DNA of 64,000 bases from Albula goreensis (taxonomy: Eukaryota > Chordata > Actinopteri > Albuliformes > Albulidae). Below are positions 1-10,334 of the stretch, piece after piece. Positions within the stretch are counted from its first letter, which is position 1. Each line of letters starts with the position of its first letter. Position numbers and translations under genes: made by a program. A model generated the notes under the pieces. It did not search any database and was not told where the DNA came from. It saw nothing but the letters and a program-made list of their open reading frames with translations. The stretch covers positions 5,893,364-5,957,363 of the forward strand of contig CM040751.1 in assembly GCA_022829145.1 (NCBI GenBank). Direction: 5' to 3'.

Positions 1-1481
1 TGCGTTGATGCAGATAACATTGGCCGAGCCCTATTCGGAAGGCTTCAGGTCTTGCTTCCAGACGGATAGACGCAAGGAATATTTATCCACAAAGCGTCAA
101 GACGCATCTGAAACTTGACTTAAACTGCCGTCTGACAAATTAGCGCCGGGGCGTGTTGAGACTGGATGCCAGGCAAAGTGTCGAAGCGCGGCGGAGGAAA
201 TTACCGAAAACGGATGGCAAAACATCACCATGGCCACCGCTGCTGGGGGAAACAATAATACGAATAAACAGCTCTGACTTATCGAGTCAAACGGAGCAGC
301 ACTGTAAATGTATTAGAGTTCCCGATGGGGGCTTGACGCCGTGCCACAGTCCCCGAGCTTTGGCGAAGCAGACCGTTTCCTTTGAAGTTTGAGAACACTG
401 ACGATATGAAGACATTCAATCTTCCTTGCTTCCCGGTTGCTATTTTATTTGGTTATGGATCTGGCCTCTGCGCTAAACATGTGGGCAGAGGTGAAAGTAA
501 TGTTCCACGGTTCTGATCGAATTCCAAAAAAAAAAAAAAAAAATAGTGCCATTTCCGCAAGCTGTCAATGAAAGCAATACATCACTGTAATTGGTAGATA
601 TTAAAGTGTGTTTAAAAGGTAATGGAGAGGTGTCCTCTTCTCAAGTCCTGGAGCTTGTGCTTTGGAAGGGAGGGAGGCTGGAGGACCATGGGGGGGAAGG
701 GGAGGGTCGTGTGGGCGGGGGGGCAGGCCAGAAAAATGTTCCACGTTTGCTGCTTTTCAGTAATAGCTGCGAGGTGAATTGAAGATCGCTGATGTCAACG
801 CGCTCACACCCACAAAAACACAAAAACTTGAAACACACAAAAACTTGTGCTTTGGGGAGTGAAATCCCCATAGTTTTAACTGCCAGAGGGCAAAATGAAT
901 TTCCACTTTTTTAAAAAACCAGGCTGTGCATAATAAAAACAATGACAAATTGCAACGAGTCCATTATTGCATGTCCGAATGGATTCATTACGTTTTACTA
1001 AATCCCTGTAATTGAGAATACAACTGCATTAGACGTTTGTCATACACTCTTCCTCTATGTCGATACTGATATATTCCTACAGTGATTTGGTTCGGCATGC
1101 TTGCTAAAAGAGATGACTGCAAATCATTAATGGTGCAATCAAATATTGTGGCTGCAGCCCAAATCCACTAGGCTTCTCTAAATGCCATTCCAACTGAATT
1201 GCATCTGCTCTTAGTCGATTTAAAGGCATACGCTGTTCTGTTTTGGGGTTGAACACATTCCAAGAAACACATATGCTTGTGTCCACTAAAATACAACATA
1301 CTCAAAGAAACTTGTGTGAATGCTGTGATGTAAGGTCTGTTTTGATTAAAGTGTGTAATTTGCCCTTAAAGAGACTGCGTTTGATTGGCTCTCGGTCTGG
1401 GTATCATTTGCATAATGGTATTCCGTATTTGTACGGTCAGAGGGATGCCCCTAGTGTCCAAGTACAAAGAACGGGAAGATA

Positions 1482-1666
1482 CTGGGGCTTTTGCCAGAGT
1501 GCAGTCGAGCGAGTACAACCGCTCGCTGTGTCCCGTCTCCGCCCCTGCGGTACTTTCCGGCCCGCCCCAGGTGGAATCCAATTACGACCAGGCCACGCCA
1601 GCGGCACCCCCTGTCAATTCAGCGGAGAGGCTGGAGTTTCACAAACGGGTTGGGGGTGGGGGGTAG
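1482..1666 (+). other. CpG-rich open segment, possible exon (unassigned)
   Basis: A CpG-dense island of about 150 bp stays open on the plus strand to 1666 (the ORF opens at 1385). Its codons often end in G or C, and the hypothetical peptide is rich in Ser, Pro and Ala, like a disordered part of a regulatory protein. A weak acceptor-like 'cttttgccag' precedes 1499. The minus strand is also open here (1366-1581), so strand and coding status are both uncertain. A regulatory CpG islet is at least as likely. I do not recognise the peptide. Confidence 0.15.
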
Positions 1667-1880
1667 GGAGGGGATTCCGAGTCGCAAAAAGACAGAAAAA
1701 ATAAAGAAACGTGGTCACCAGTGCGTGTCGGTACAAAGTTCTACTTTCGGAATACATGCACGACTTGTAAAACCAACCCACAGTGTGAGAGCAGAGGGAT
1801 CTATCAGGGGTCCATTAATACCTTTTTCACTTGCATTGCAATGGATGTTTTATTTCTCACTCACTATCGTTCCTTTTCAG

Positions 1881-2046
1881 GCTGCTTATCTGTATGTCAA
1901 AGCACAAAGATGAACAGACGGTGGTGGTAGTTCGGTTTGACTGGAGCCCACAGGGACCCTTTAAAGAGAGTCTGCGTTTTATTGAAAGTTATCTTGGGGA
2001 CAGTTATAGCTGTCAGCTCTTTTATATTCCCAGGCCTGGAGAATAA
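1881..2046 (+). other. Candidate terminal coding exon (unassigned)
   Basis: A strong splice-acceptor-like tract (ttccttttcag) ends at 1880. It is followed by a frame that stays open for 54 codons and ends in TAA at 2044-2046. The exon would begin in phase 1 (one base, then CTG). The predicted peptide is mixed in composition and not low complexity. Against this, no partner exon or donor was found nearby, the peptide matches no family I recognise, and open frames of this size occur by chance in this window. A conserved non-coding element is an alternative. Confidence 0.18.
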
Positions 2047-2277
2047 TTGCGAATTAATTAGGATAATTATGATTGGTGCCTCGTACAAATCCACTTAACC
2101 CCTCTTCATTGGAAATGTCCGCATGTCGGTGCGCACCGATCTCTGTTTAATGGCATCTAAAGCTGAATTACGGGCGCTGATTTACGCTTGACGCCGTACC
2201 GCGATGTAGACTTTCACCACAGGGCTGTGTTGGTGTGCAAACTGCCTGGTTAGCATGCTAGAACTTGCACTGCCAGG

Positions 2278-2291
2278 CCAGTAGAGGGCAC
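2278..2291 (+). promoter_or_regulatory. CTCF-type binding motif
   Basis: CCAGTAGAGGGCAC matches the vertebrate CTCF core CCASYAGRKGGCRS at all 14 positions. It lies about 185 bp upstream of a SINE-like copy. Occupancy cannot be judged from sequence. Confidence 0.45.
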
Positions 2292-2474
2292 TCTTCCCAG
2301 TGGACAAAATGAAATCCCCAGAATCCCACAGGGCTTTTTTTTTTTTTTTATTAAATATCAAATCGAGATCCAAGTGAATTTGAAATCCCAGTCCAGGACA
2401 TTGAAGCAGGGGTGTGAACACTGGCTCCTTGATTAAAGTCACAAATCTTCTCTGTGTATCTGATATAATATCCC

Positions 2475-2646
2475 ATCGGTTAACCATAGCTATGGGGCTG
2501 AGGTGATAGCCCCAGCCAAGCCACAACTAGATCAGTGCTGCTCTTGAGCAGGGCTGTTAACCCAACACTGGCCCATGGCTAATCTAATCAACATTCAGTC
2601 GCTTTGGATAAAAGCATTAGCCTAAATAATTGTAATTTAATGTAAT
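2475..2646 (+). repeat. Decayed tRNA-type SINE with L2-like tail
   Basis: The 3' half carries hallmarks of fish SINEs: 'cttgagcagggctgttaaccc', then 'gtcgctttggataaaagca', then a short-repeat tail 'tgtaatttaatgtaat'. The 5' part ('ggttaaccatagctatggggctgaggtga') is a weak remnant of a tRNA-like head, so the start is approximate. The tail resembles L2-type LINE 3' ends, from which such SINEs are mobilised. The copy is old and diverged. The element at 36567-36764 shares the same architecture. Confidence 0.6.
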
Positions 2647-5326
2647 ACACAGTATCATCCAGAATGAATTCATTACAAAGTTGCCACCGACTGCTGGGCA
2701 GCTGCATCAGTTCAAGCTCTGTGAGGCTAATGATTGGACTAGACCACTGGCTATGGTTAAAGGCCATTGGACGGATAGTGCAGCCAATAAAAGCAGCAAA
2801 TAACATGATAGGTGTTAGAATGAAGGTGAGAGCAGTATGGATTGTGATAGCCAAAAGATCTTACACAGACTGGATGAATCACCTTGTGTGGTAGATTTAG
2901 CCGCAAATTCAAGCCAGACCAAGATGTGCTCTAATTCTGTTGGAATCTGTATGAAAACCGAGCAGACGTAGTTGTCAGAAAACCTTATTAATGCATGAGT
3001 AAATTCACTATGGAGGTTGTGGGCCTGAAATTTGTGATGTACTTTTAAAGTTCAAAGTATCGATTTGCATTTCAAGGTTTCACTTTCGGAAATGATCTAA
3101 AATCTACCACTTGTCTGACAATCCTCATTCCTGGCTTTCAGCAAATTGAAATCACTTAATTAAAATGAATTATTTATATTTGTAATTCTTAAAGCACTTT
3201 CTGTGTCATCTGAGCCATATTTTGAATCGTGTATGCCTGGAGCAGATTAATGAAGACAACGCTAGGATAATGTACAGTAAACTTGCTCCAGGTGATGTCG
3301 ATTGTATTGATTCCAAGTCCTGTAAAGTACAACCTGTTTTTCACACACCCTGTAGTGGATTGGATTCTCTGTTTCGTGAGAGGTGTGGAGGGTGGTGGAA
3401 GTCATTTCTCCACTGCCAGTTTTAATCAAAGTGTTTCTTAATCGCATTATTTGCTTGCTTTGCTGTTTTGTTGCAAGATTAATGTGGAAATGGGATCATC
3501 GGGGATTTTTTTTTATTTATTCAGCATTTTTTTGGGCTTAAGTATGTATTATTATTATTATTATTAGTACTATTATTCCCTGTCCAACTGTCAACATCTT
3601 CTGTGTAAATGTGACTGATAACTCTTGAATTTTAGAGATGTACAAAATGTTCCTCTGCTGGTTATGAGTGAGTCATAGCGATTGACTTTCAGTTTTTAAA
3701 CAGAGGAACATTTGGTTCTTGGAGTTACAACTGTGAAATACGTAAGGCATTGTTTTATTTGAGTGTGCAGAACAAAAAATAACTTGTGTACCTTCTTTAT
3801 TGAGCTCGGGTCGGTCCTAAAACAATATTTCAATGATAGTGCAGCTGATCATGTGACTTTGTTTCAAACAGCGACAACGATAAGATTGGTACATTGTTAT
3901 GCATCCATATTTGATATTTTATTTTACCTCTACTACTACAACTACATCATTTGATTTCATATACGGTTCATTTGAATCTTATTAAAATTGCATTGTGTTC
4001 ATCAAACCCCTTTTGGAATATTTGAAATGTAAATGGTACATCAGCATTTGTGTTATATATTCAGCAAATATGCTTGCTAGCTGGACTTCATGAAATGCGT
4101 TTTTTCTCCTGCTTGGATAGTGGGGGATCATTTTGATTATATGTGTATAAGTGCACATACTGTGTGCTTTTAGAGAAACTGGTATGTTCCTTTTATCTGC
4201 AGTAATTGGCATCTTGAATCCAGCTCTGCCGGTCCCCAGGGTTTCTCTTAATTGTTTGCTCAGTGGATTTAATGTCTCTAAATAAAAATGACCAGGAGGG
4301 AATGCTGCAGCCTAAAGTACTCATTTTCTGGTGTTTAAACACATATTAGGAGCATTAACATGTCCAATTACGCACTTGCCAAATAAAAAAGCTAATCGCC
4401 TTACAACTCCAGCTTGATTGCTTACAAACTGGAATTGGCACTGTGAATCCAATGACCACAGTTTGAAATTCCCAGAACTTTTCTAAACTATTAGCAAATT
4501 TAGATTATTTCAGTCTCATTGAAACCTTTTCCAGAAAAAGACAAAAAAAAAAAAAAGAATCCTTAAGGCATTATAGCCACAAAGGAAATGTCTTTCCTTC
4601 CTAAAATTGTATTTACATGGGAAACACAGAGATTCAAAAAAGTAATCATGTATATTTTAAGATTCTGAATTTAAGGCAAAAAAATTTCACACAAAAAAAA
4701 AAAAATGTAGGCAACGTATAACAGAAAATCAGAAAAATAATATGAAATTTCAGTGTAATCTGTTTTCTATTGCTCAGCTGGTCGATCTTTACGTACTTCC
4801 TCCATTGCTGGTAATACGGACACTTGGTCATGGGAGCAGTGATCAGGGGTAAAGATGGATTTATGAGGAAAGCACAAAATTGGGAAAGACTTTCTTAAAC
4901 AGGATTGTATTTTTTCATATTTTCATTCTTTTGCAATGCAAACAGATGTGGTTTAGTTAAACAGTTGGACTGTATGTCTACAAAATTAAAATTCATGTTG
5001 TGAAATCCCGCCCCCTCACTTGCTGTTTTATATATGGAGCCCGAGCTGAGTCAAGATATGTTTCGATATAATATTTAAATGAGAATGCTAGAATGTTAAA
5101 TATTTAAAATGGAACAACCCACTTAGCCACAGCTTGCTATAAAAATGACTTCAGAGAAATTACAAAATTACACCCCCATGTGAAGTTCAAACATGACTAA
5201 TGCGGTCCACTCAATCTCAAAATGAGTATAACATTTATGGATGTGCTTTTTTAATGCACATTTTTAATGGGAACTGGCTGACCTAATCTTTCAGTTAAAC
5301 TGCTCCCAGTGCCTGGCTGTTAGCTC

Positions 5327-5359
<33 letters not shown>

Positions 5360-5895
5360 GTCTCGCTAAATATATGTATTTCCGCCCCTCTCGCTCTTCA
5401 CCCTCTGCTTTTAGGCATTCAAAACTGCCATGGAAAATTTCCTCTGTGGACATGCTACTCCTTGCATAGGAATATGGTATGAGTTTATACAAACCTTTGA
5501 CATTCACTTTGCAAGGCATATCCTCACTTGAGAACAAATTTCCATACAGCTCGACATTCTCGACCGTAGGAAGTTTTCCAACTTGCTGAAGACGTCAGCT
5601 TGTTAGCGCTGAGAATATGGCTCAAAACTTTTGAGCTCCAAAAAGGGGAACCAATCATGTTGTCAGTGACCACAATAACAAATCACTGCAATCATCCAAT
5701 CCGAAGGCCAGATTTATCTAAGCACTGACCACATGTCACAAGGTTTGCATATGCAATTTTAAGTGATATCTGGAGCAAACAAATGACCGAAACAAATCAA
5801 ATGCGCTCGTTGTATTTTTGCACCTTCAAAACAGTTTTTGGATGTAAAAGCAGACTTTGTGGTCTTTGTGCCATTTGATTGGTGCAGAGTGCAGT

Positions 5896-5926
<31 letters not shown>

Positions 5927-7159
5927 CAATTTGCCTAGCAAATTAAAAAAGGCAAGCTTTGTTTTCAGCGTGAAAGATCTCTCATGAAAATAAACCCAGG
6001 GTGAGGAAAGCTGTGATCTTATCTCAGGTGTGAATGTAAATAGTAAAATGTATGGTTATTCATTGTGGATGTATTTTCGCTCTACTCAGCACCCAGTCAG
6101 TGTAAGCACTCATCCAGAAGCACTACATAAATGACTTATTAATTTTCTTCCAGCTTGTGCAGGAGTTGCGGTTGTATGAGGCTTTGACAGTTGTTTATAT
6201 GACATGTGATACATGATTTCATATTAATATGACTGCAGTTATGTTTTGCCACACTAGTTTTCCTCATAAGATTGAAATGGTAAGAATGCAGACATGTAAT
6301 TCTGTTGATCGTTCAGAGTGAGAGATTAAATGGCAAGTGGATAATTGTTCCAGCATTCTCCAGATGGCTCCTAGATGTCCCGTCAAAACCTGACATGTCG
6401 CGAGTTTCCTTCGCGGCTCATCAAGTGAGAGAAATGCTATGAGCCAATTTATACGCGCTCGTAACAGCTTGCTAACTCATATGGGGGCCTTTCTCCCTAT
6501 GATGAGGTGGAAAGCACGGGGCTGAGAGTGAGGTACCAGGAGCCAGCCTACACAGCCTCTCCCTGACTTACGACCATCTGCGACTTACGACCATCCGTAC
6601 ATATGACTGAAAAAATGAAAATAAATAAAATAAATAAAAGGTTAAAAAAACCACAGGATTATATCATGCCAATTAATAAAGCTGGTGAGTAAAAAATCAA
6701 GGTAAGATAGAAATTAAGTATGATAAAAGAATGCTGACAGGTATACACCTTTTACATGCTGTGCTATTATATGTCGAATTATGTCCGTTTCGAGATACGG
6801 TCAACTCATAACATGTTGAATAGAGGGACTGAATAATCTGAGAACGTAAGAGGAACACAATGAGAGACATCGTGATGAGAGGACAGGCAATTCAGCCCGA
6901 CTAAGACCATCATATGTCAAGTAGACATGTCATTTATTTTTGTCAAGTCTTTTATTTAAGTAACAGGACAGGCTGGAGTGGGCCTACCTCTGTGCGTAAC
7001 CAGAGACCCTCTCGTTGGTCCAATCCACAGATGAGAATTCTCAGTGACAATTCCATGAGGATCAGCATGAGAGGATGAAAGAAAAGGTTGTCTTCTGATA
7101 CCATCTGGGGGGTCAACTCTGTCCAACTCTTTTTTAATTTTTTTTTCTTTCCCCCATCT
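2647..7159. other. Non-coding stretch, simple repeats only
   Basis: No gene is supported. Simple repeats: (ATT)n at 3547-3566, (CT)n at 5324-5364, a 25-nt A run at 5902-5926, and AATAAA-rich sequence around 6612-6640. A 14-bp twin repeat sits at 6565-6595. At about 4985-5040 a GC-box-like 'cccgccccct' followed by 'ttttatatatgg' looks promoter-like, but no gene follows it. Elsewhere I see nothing specific. Confidence 0.5.
6565..6595 (+). repeat. Twin 14-bp direct repeat, 17-bp period
   Basis: GACTTACGACCATC occurs at 6565-6578 and again at 6582-6595, separated by 3 nt. It could be the edge of an unrecognised repeat whose other boundary may lie near 6835 ('tagagggactgaat'). No convincing terminal inverted repeat was found. 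Confidence 0.5.
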
Positions 7160-7718
7160 GTTCATGTTCGGGCTGCACTATATGTCACATTTTTAAAAGA
7201 TATAGCAAATTAATTTATCACGAAAAGCATATTGCAATGTGTTAAATTTTTTTATTTTAATTCAACAAGCCGAAAACTGTAGGGGAATGCAGAGAGCAGA
7301 GAATAGTCACGTGCACAAAATCGGCTCTTGATGCGGATGCATGCGCACCCATGACGTCACGCGCAAGATGGGCAGAGAGCTGTGAATCCAGTGTGAAGCA
7401 AAGGACCTCTTGGCGCGACAGTTGTCTTGTCGTTGAAATGAGTCAACCTGACAGTATTTCAGTTTCACACATGATGACCACACTCAATCAGAAGTGATAT
7501 GCAGTAAAGATTTAGTGGTCACTGCGAAGTTGGGGGTGATCTTTCTTTACCCAGGAAAAACAGGAAACATACATGTTGGAAATGTCATTATTTCTGGATA
7601 TAAATATACTTAAAATAATTGAACTGATTAAATTCATTCATCTTTGGTTATCACATCATGCATCACCATTGAGATAATCCATATTTTTTTCTCCATGTTG
7701 TGCAGCCCTAGTTCATGC
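7160..7718. mobile_element. Non-autonomous hAT-type DNA transposon (MITE)
   Basis: The element body is 7168-7710 (543 bp). Its left end reads TCGGGCTGCAC and its right end GTGCAGCCCTA, forming imperfect terminal inverted repeats of about 11 bp (one mismatch). It is flanked by an 8-bp direct repeat, GTTCATGT at 7160-7167 and GTTCATGC at 7711-7718, with one mismatch. Eight-bp duplications are typical of hAT transposases, and GGGCTGCAC ends are common in fish hAT-derived repeats. There is no transposase frame inside, so it would have been moved in trans. The interior holds a CpG-rich patch with a palindromic CRE (TGACGTCA, 7352-7359). Confidence 0.75.
7352..7359. promoter_or_regulatory. Palindromic CRE motif inside the hAT element
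   Basis: TGACGTCA is the full CREB/ATF consensus. It sits in a locally CpG-rich patch (about 7300-7430) that also contains 'gtcacgtgcac', an E-box-like motif. Function is untested. Confidence 0.35.
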
Positions 7719-8530
7719 CAAGAAATTCAAATGATGTCGGCAGTCCAGAAAACCCACTATAGAAATCTGATGAGAAATCAGAACTGAGATGTTTTATTTT
7801 TGGTTGCAAGTTTCAGAAAACATTTTTTTGTAAATAGGAATATATTATGTCATGGAGAAGATAGTCGTGAATCTCTCATGTCATTCCTGAGCTCATGATA
7901 GCTTTTTCCAACAGACGAGATACATCTGCACAAAACTGATATGTATATAGCTGTTACAGATTCTGAGACAATATATTCCAAATCCAAAACGTCAGGAATG
8001 ATTCAATTAAGAAGGGCTAAATGAATGATACGTGCATTTTCTTTATGGATTTAAAGTAATCGATGTTGAAAAGAGCACATCATTAAAGAACGCATCATTA
8101 AACTTGTATGAGAAAACGCCAGCATTTTGAAACACTCGTCATGGGGGAAAAAGAGTTTTGGAGATTTACCGACAGCGAGAGTGAGTGGGTAGTGTTGAAA
8201 GCTGATTGGTTGAGAGTGGTAACATCCACATTAACCACACTCATGGTGTTGTCATGGGCGGAGACAGACAGCAGGTTGGCAGGCTTTGCTGTTGCCTGGA
8301 TACCTTGGCCAACTCAATGGCAGGTGTCTGCCATTCTGCAGATGCTTCCATTCAGCTGGAAAATCCTGGACTTCCTCAGAACACTGAAGCTCAGTACCAC
8401 AGTGCAGTCAGGTTTTATATTGAGCAGCTCTACCAGGTATCATCTCTCTGATCTGTCCACACTATGGCAATGTTTATATTGATGCAGTGTTCCATCAGAT
8501 TTTTCATTTGTACTTCAAAAGAAGTATATA

Positions 8531-8563
<33 letters not shown>

Positions 8564-8640
8564 ATAGATATGAACTCCATATCCTTGTTTTTAATGATAT
8601 TACACCTGCATCTCTCTGTGTCCCGATATTGATCACCATT
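7719..8640. other. Non-coding stretch ahead of the Tc1 insertion
   Basis: Contains a weak exon candidate (8272-8432, listed separately) and a compound (GT)n(AT)n tract at 8531-8561. Nothing else is recognisable. Confidence 0.5.
8272..8432 (+). other. Open segment ending at a donor-like site, weak exon candidate
   Basis: A frame open from 8206 runs to a donor-like 'taccag|gtatca' at 8432/8433. The peptide near its end is not low complexity. The overlapping frame from 8108 is also open and no good acceptor with a pyrimidine tract lies upstream, so this is weak. It belongs to no family I recognise. Confidence 0.13.

Positions 8641-8684
<44 letters not shown>
8641..8684. repeat. (TG)n(TA)n microsatellite, Tc1 target
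   Basis: A TG run at 8641-8649 leads into a TA run of about 36 bp. The Tc1-like element starts at 8685, immediately after a TA. The TA run resumes at 10313-10334 on the other side, so the transposon split one TA microsatellite. Confidence 0.9.
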
Positions 8685-8687
<3 letters not shown>

Positions 8688-8897
8688 TTAAGGTCAAAAT
8701 TATTAGCCCCCCTTATGAAATCAAATAAAACCTTATCCTTCCAATGACATGGGCCATAACCTTAAGTGTTTATAGTTTGTGTGTGTCCGCAAGAACAAAG
8801 ACAACATCTGCATAAGGTCAAATTAACATTTTTATTGGTTTTCTGCGCTGAAACAAGAAAAAAGCAAAAAATGCAATGGTCAAAATTATTAGCCCCC
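8685..8897 (+). repeat. Left terminal inverted repeat of the Tc1-like element
   Basis: Matches the reverse complement of 10102-10312 over nearly its whole length. The outer transposase-site motif starts at about 8691 and the inner copy at about 8878, a direct repeat within the inverted repeat. Confidence 0.9.
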
Positions 8898-9104
8898 ATG
8901 TGATTTTGTGCTTTCAAAACAAATTAACTGGGTTTGAAACCACACCTGAGCAGTCAATTAGGTTTAAAAACATACCTGAGCAATCAATTAGCATTGAACC
9001 TTATTTACGTGACTTCAAGAAGCAGAGTTAGTATCACTTGACCACTTGAATGAAAGGGATACTCCAGGGTCAACTCTATAATCTTCGTAAGAAGCAATAT
9101 CATC

Positions 9105-10093
9105 ATGCCAAAAGTAAAGAAATCAGTCTGGACCTCAGACAGAAGATAGTGGATCTTCATCTTCAAGGGGATAGGATATACCGCCATTTCCAAGCGTTTC
9201 ATGGTTTCTAGAACAGCTGTGCGTTGCATCATTGCAAAGCACAAAGACACAAAGTCTGTTAAAAATAAGGTAGAAAACACAAGATTTCTAAAACTTTGCA
9301 GCAAAATATAATCAGAGATGTCAACAAGAATCCCCAGACCTCTGCAAAGATGATTGTTGCTGAACTGGCTTCCTTTGGACTTGATGTTTCATGCAAAACT
9401 GTTGTGAGGGTTCCTCATCGTGGTGGAGTTTGTGGTCATTGTGCAAGAAAAACCCCATTGTTGTCACAGCGGCACATTAAAGCCCGACTAGATTTGAAAG
9501 AGACAATCTGAAGCATAAGGGTGAGTTTTGGAAGTCTGTCCTTTGGTCTGATGAAACCAAACTTGAGCTGTTTGGGCATATGGGTGCTGCTTTTGTTTGG
9601 CGAAGGAAGGGCGAGGCCTTCAACCCTAAGTACGGTGGTGGCAACATAATGCTGTGGGGCTGTTTTGCTGCTTCAGGGACAGGAAACCTTGTTCGGGTGC
9701 ATGGGACCATGAAAAAAGAGGATTATGTGGGTATTTTGAAGGCTAACATCAAGACATCTGCAGCCAGTCTAGGGTTAGGTTGTCGCTGGGTATTCAAACA
9801 AGACAATGACCGAAGCTTACATCAAAGTTCATCAAAACTTTCTGAAAAACACCAAAATCAAGGTTCTGGAGTGGCCCTCTGAGAGCCCTGATCTCAATCC
9901 TATCGAGAATCTGTGGTAGGAGCTCAAGGTTCGGGTCCATGCTCGGAGACCAAGCAATTTGTATGATCTTGAACAATTTGCCAAGGAAGAATGGGCTAAA
10001 ATCCCTCAGGAGACATGTGCCAACTTAGTTAGAAACTACCAGAATAGGTTGTTGTCAGTTTTGGATCAGAAAGGCTACACTATTGACTATTAG
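9105..10093 (+). pseudogene. Tc1-type transposase, DD34E family, frame-broken
   Basis: This is the relic of the cut-and-paste transposase that would bind the inner and outer repeat motifs and excise the element. The N-terminal paired-like helix-turn-helix is split between frames, with an in-frame TAG at 9147-9149. A second segment (about 9296-9511) carries the linker typical of Tc1 proteins ('DVNKNPQTSAKM'). The catalytic core follows: first Asp in 'WSDET' (9550-9552), GGG-W-GCF-like motif near 9640-9668, second Asp in 'QDND' (9808-9810) and Glu in 'NPIENLW' (9905-9907). The second Asp and Glu are 97 nt apart instead of the 105 nt of DD34E, implying a net loss of 8 nt and a frameshift. A further TAG lies at 9917-9919. 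The frame then reads to a stop at 10091-10093. Intact relatives are about 340 residues. Confidence 0.9.
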
Positions 10094-10101
10094 TTGTCAG
10101 A

Positions 10102-10312
10102 GGGCTAATAATTTTGACCATTGCATTTTTTGAATTTTTCTTGTTTCAGCGCAGAAAACCAATAAAAATGTTCATTTGACCTTATGCAGATGTTGTCTTT
10201 GTTCTTGTGGACACACACAAACTATAAACACTTAAGGTTATGGCCCATGTCATTGGAAGGATAAGGTTTTATTTGATTTCATAAGGGTGGCTAATAATTT
10301 TGACCTTAACTG
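10102..10312 (-). repeat. Right terminal inverted repeat of the Tc1-like element
   Basis: Inverted partner of 8685-8897. It begins with the inner motif (gggctaataattttgacc) and ends ...TTAACTG followed by the TA duplication. Confidence 0.9.
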
Positions 10313-10334
10313 TATATATATATATATATATATA

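Larger units (their letters stand above)
1..2474. other. Non-coding stretch with CpG-dense islets
   Basis: No recognisable gene was found. Positions about 120-400 and 1490-1640 are clearly richer in CG dinucleotides than the surrounding AT-rich DNA. An octamer-type motif ATTTGCAT lies at 1406-1413. Around 2050-2075 there are several TAATTA/AATTAT homeodomain-like sites. An 18-nt A run is at 526-543 and a 15-nt T run at 2335-2349. A candidate terminal exon (1881-2046) and a CTCF-like motif (2278-2291) are listed separately. Conserved regulatory DNA is possible, but one sequence cannot show conservation. Confidence 0.5.
8685..10312 (+). mobile_element. Complete Tc1-like (Tc1/mariner) transposon, inactive
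   Basis: This 1628-bp element is flanked by TA on both sides. It has long terminal inverted repeats of about 210 bp (8685-8897 and 10102-10312), each beginning CAGTTAAGGTCAAAATTATT. Inside each repeat a second copy of the terminal motif (GGTCAAAATTATTAGCCCC) lies about 190 bp from the end, giving the IR/DR layout known from fish Tc1 elements such as the Sleeping Beauty family. The two repeats are still very similar, but the transposase between them is broken. It therefore could only have moved recently with transposase supplied in trans, or has decayed since insertion. Confidence 0.93.

Noticed and set aside
486..500. CAGAGGTGAAAGTAA resembling a Tol2/Ac-type hAT end
   Set aside because: No matching inverted end or 8-bp duplication was found nearby.
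4985..5040. GC-box plus TATA-like promoter
   Set aside because: No open frame, exon or conserved start follows; the elements are common by chance.
9005..9304. 99-codon minus-strand frame
   Set aside because: It lies inside the Tc1 element, antisense to the transposase; a shadow frame.
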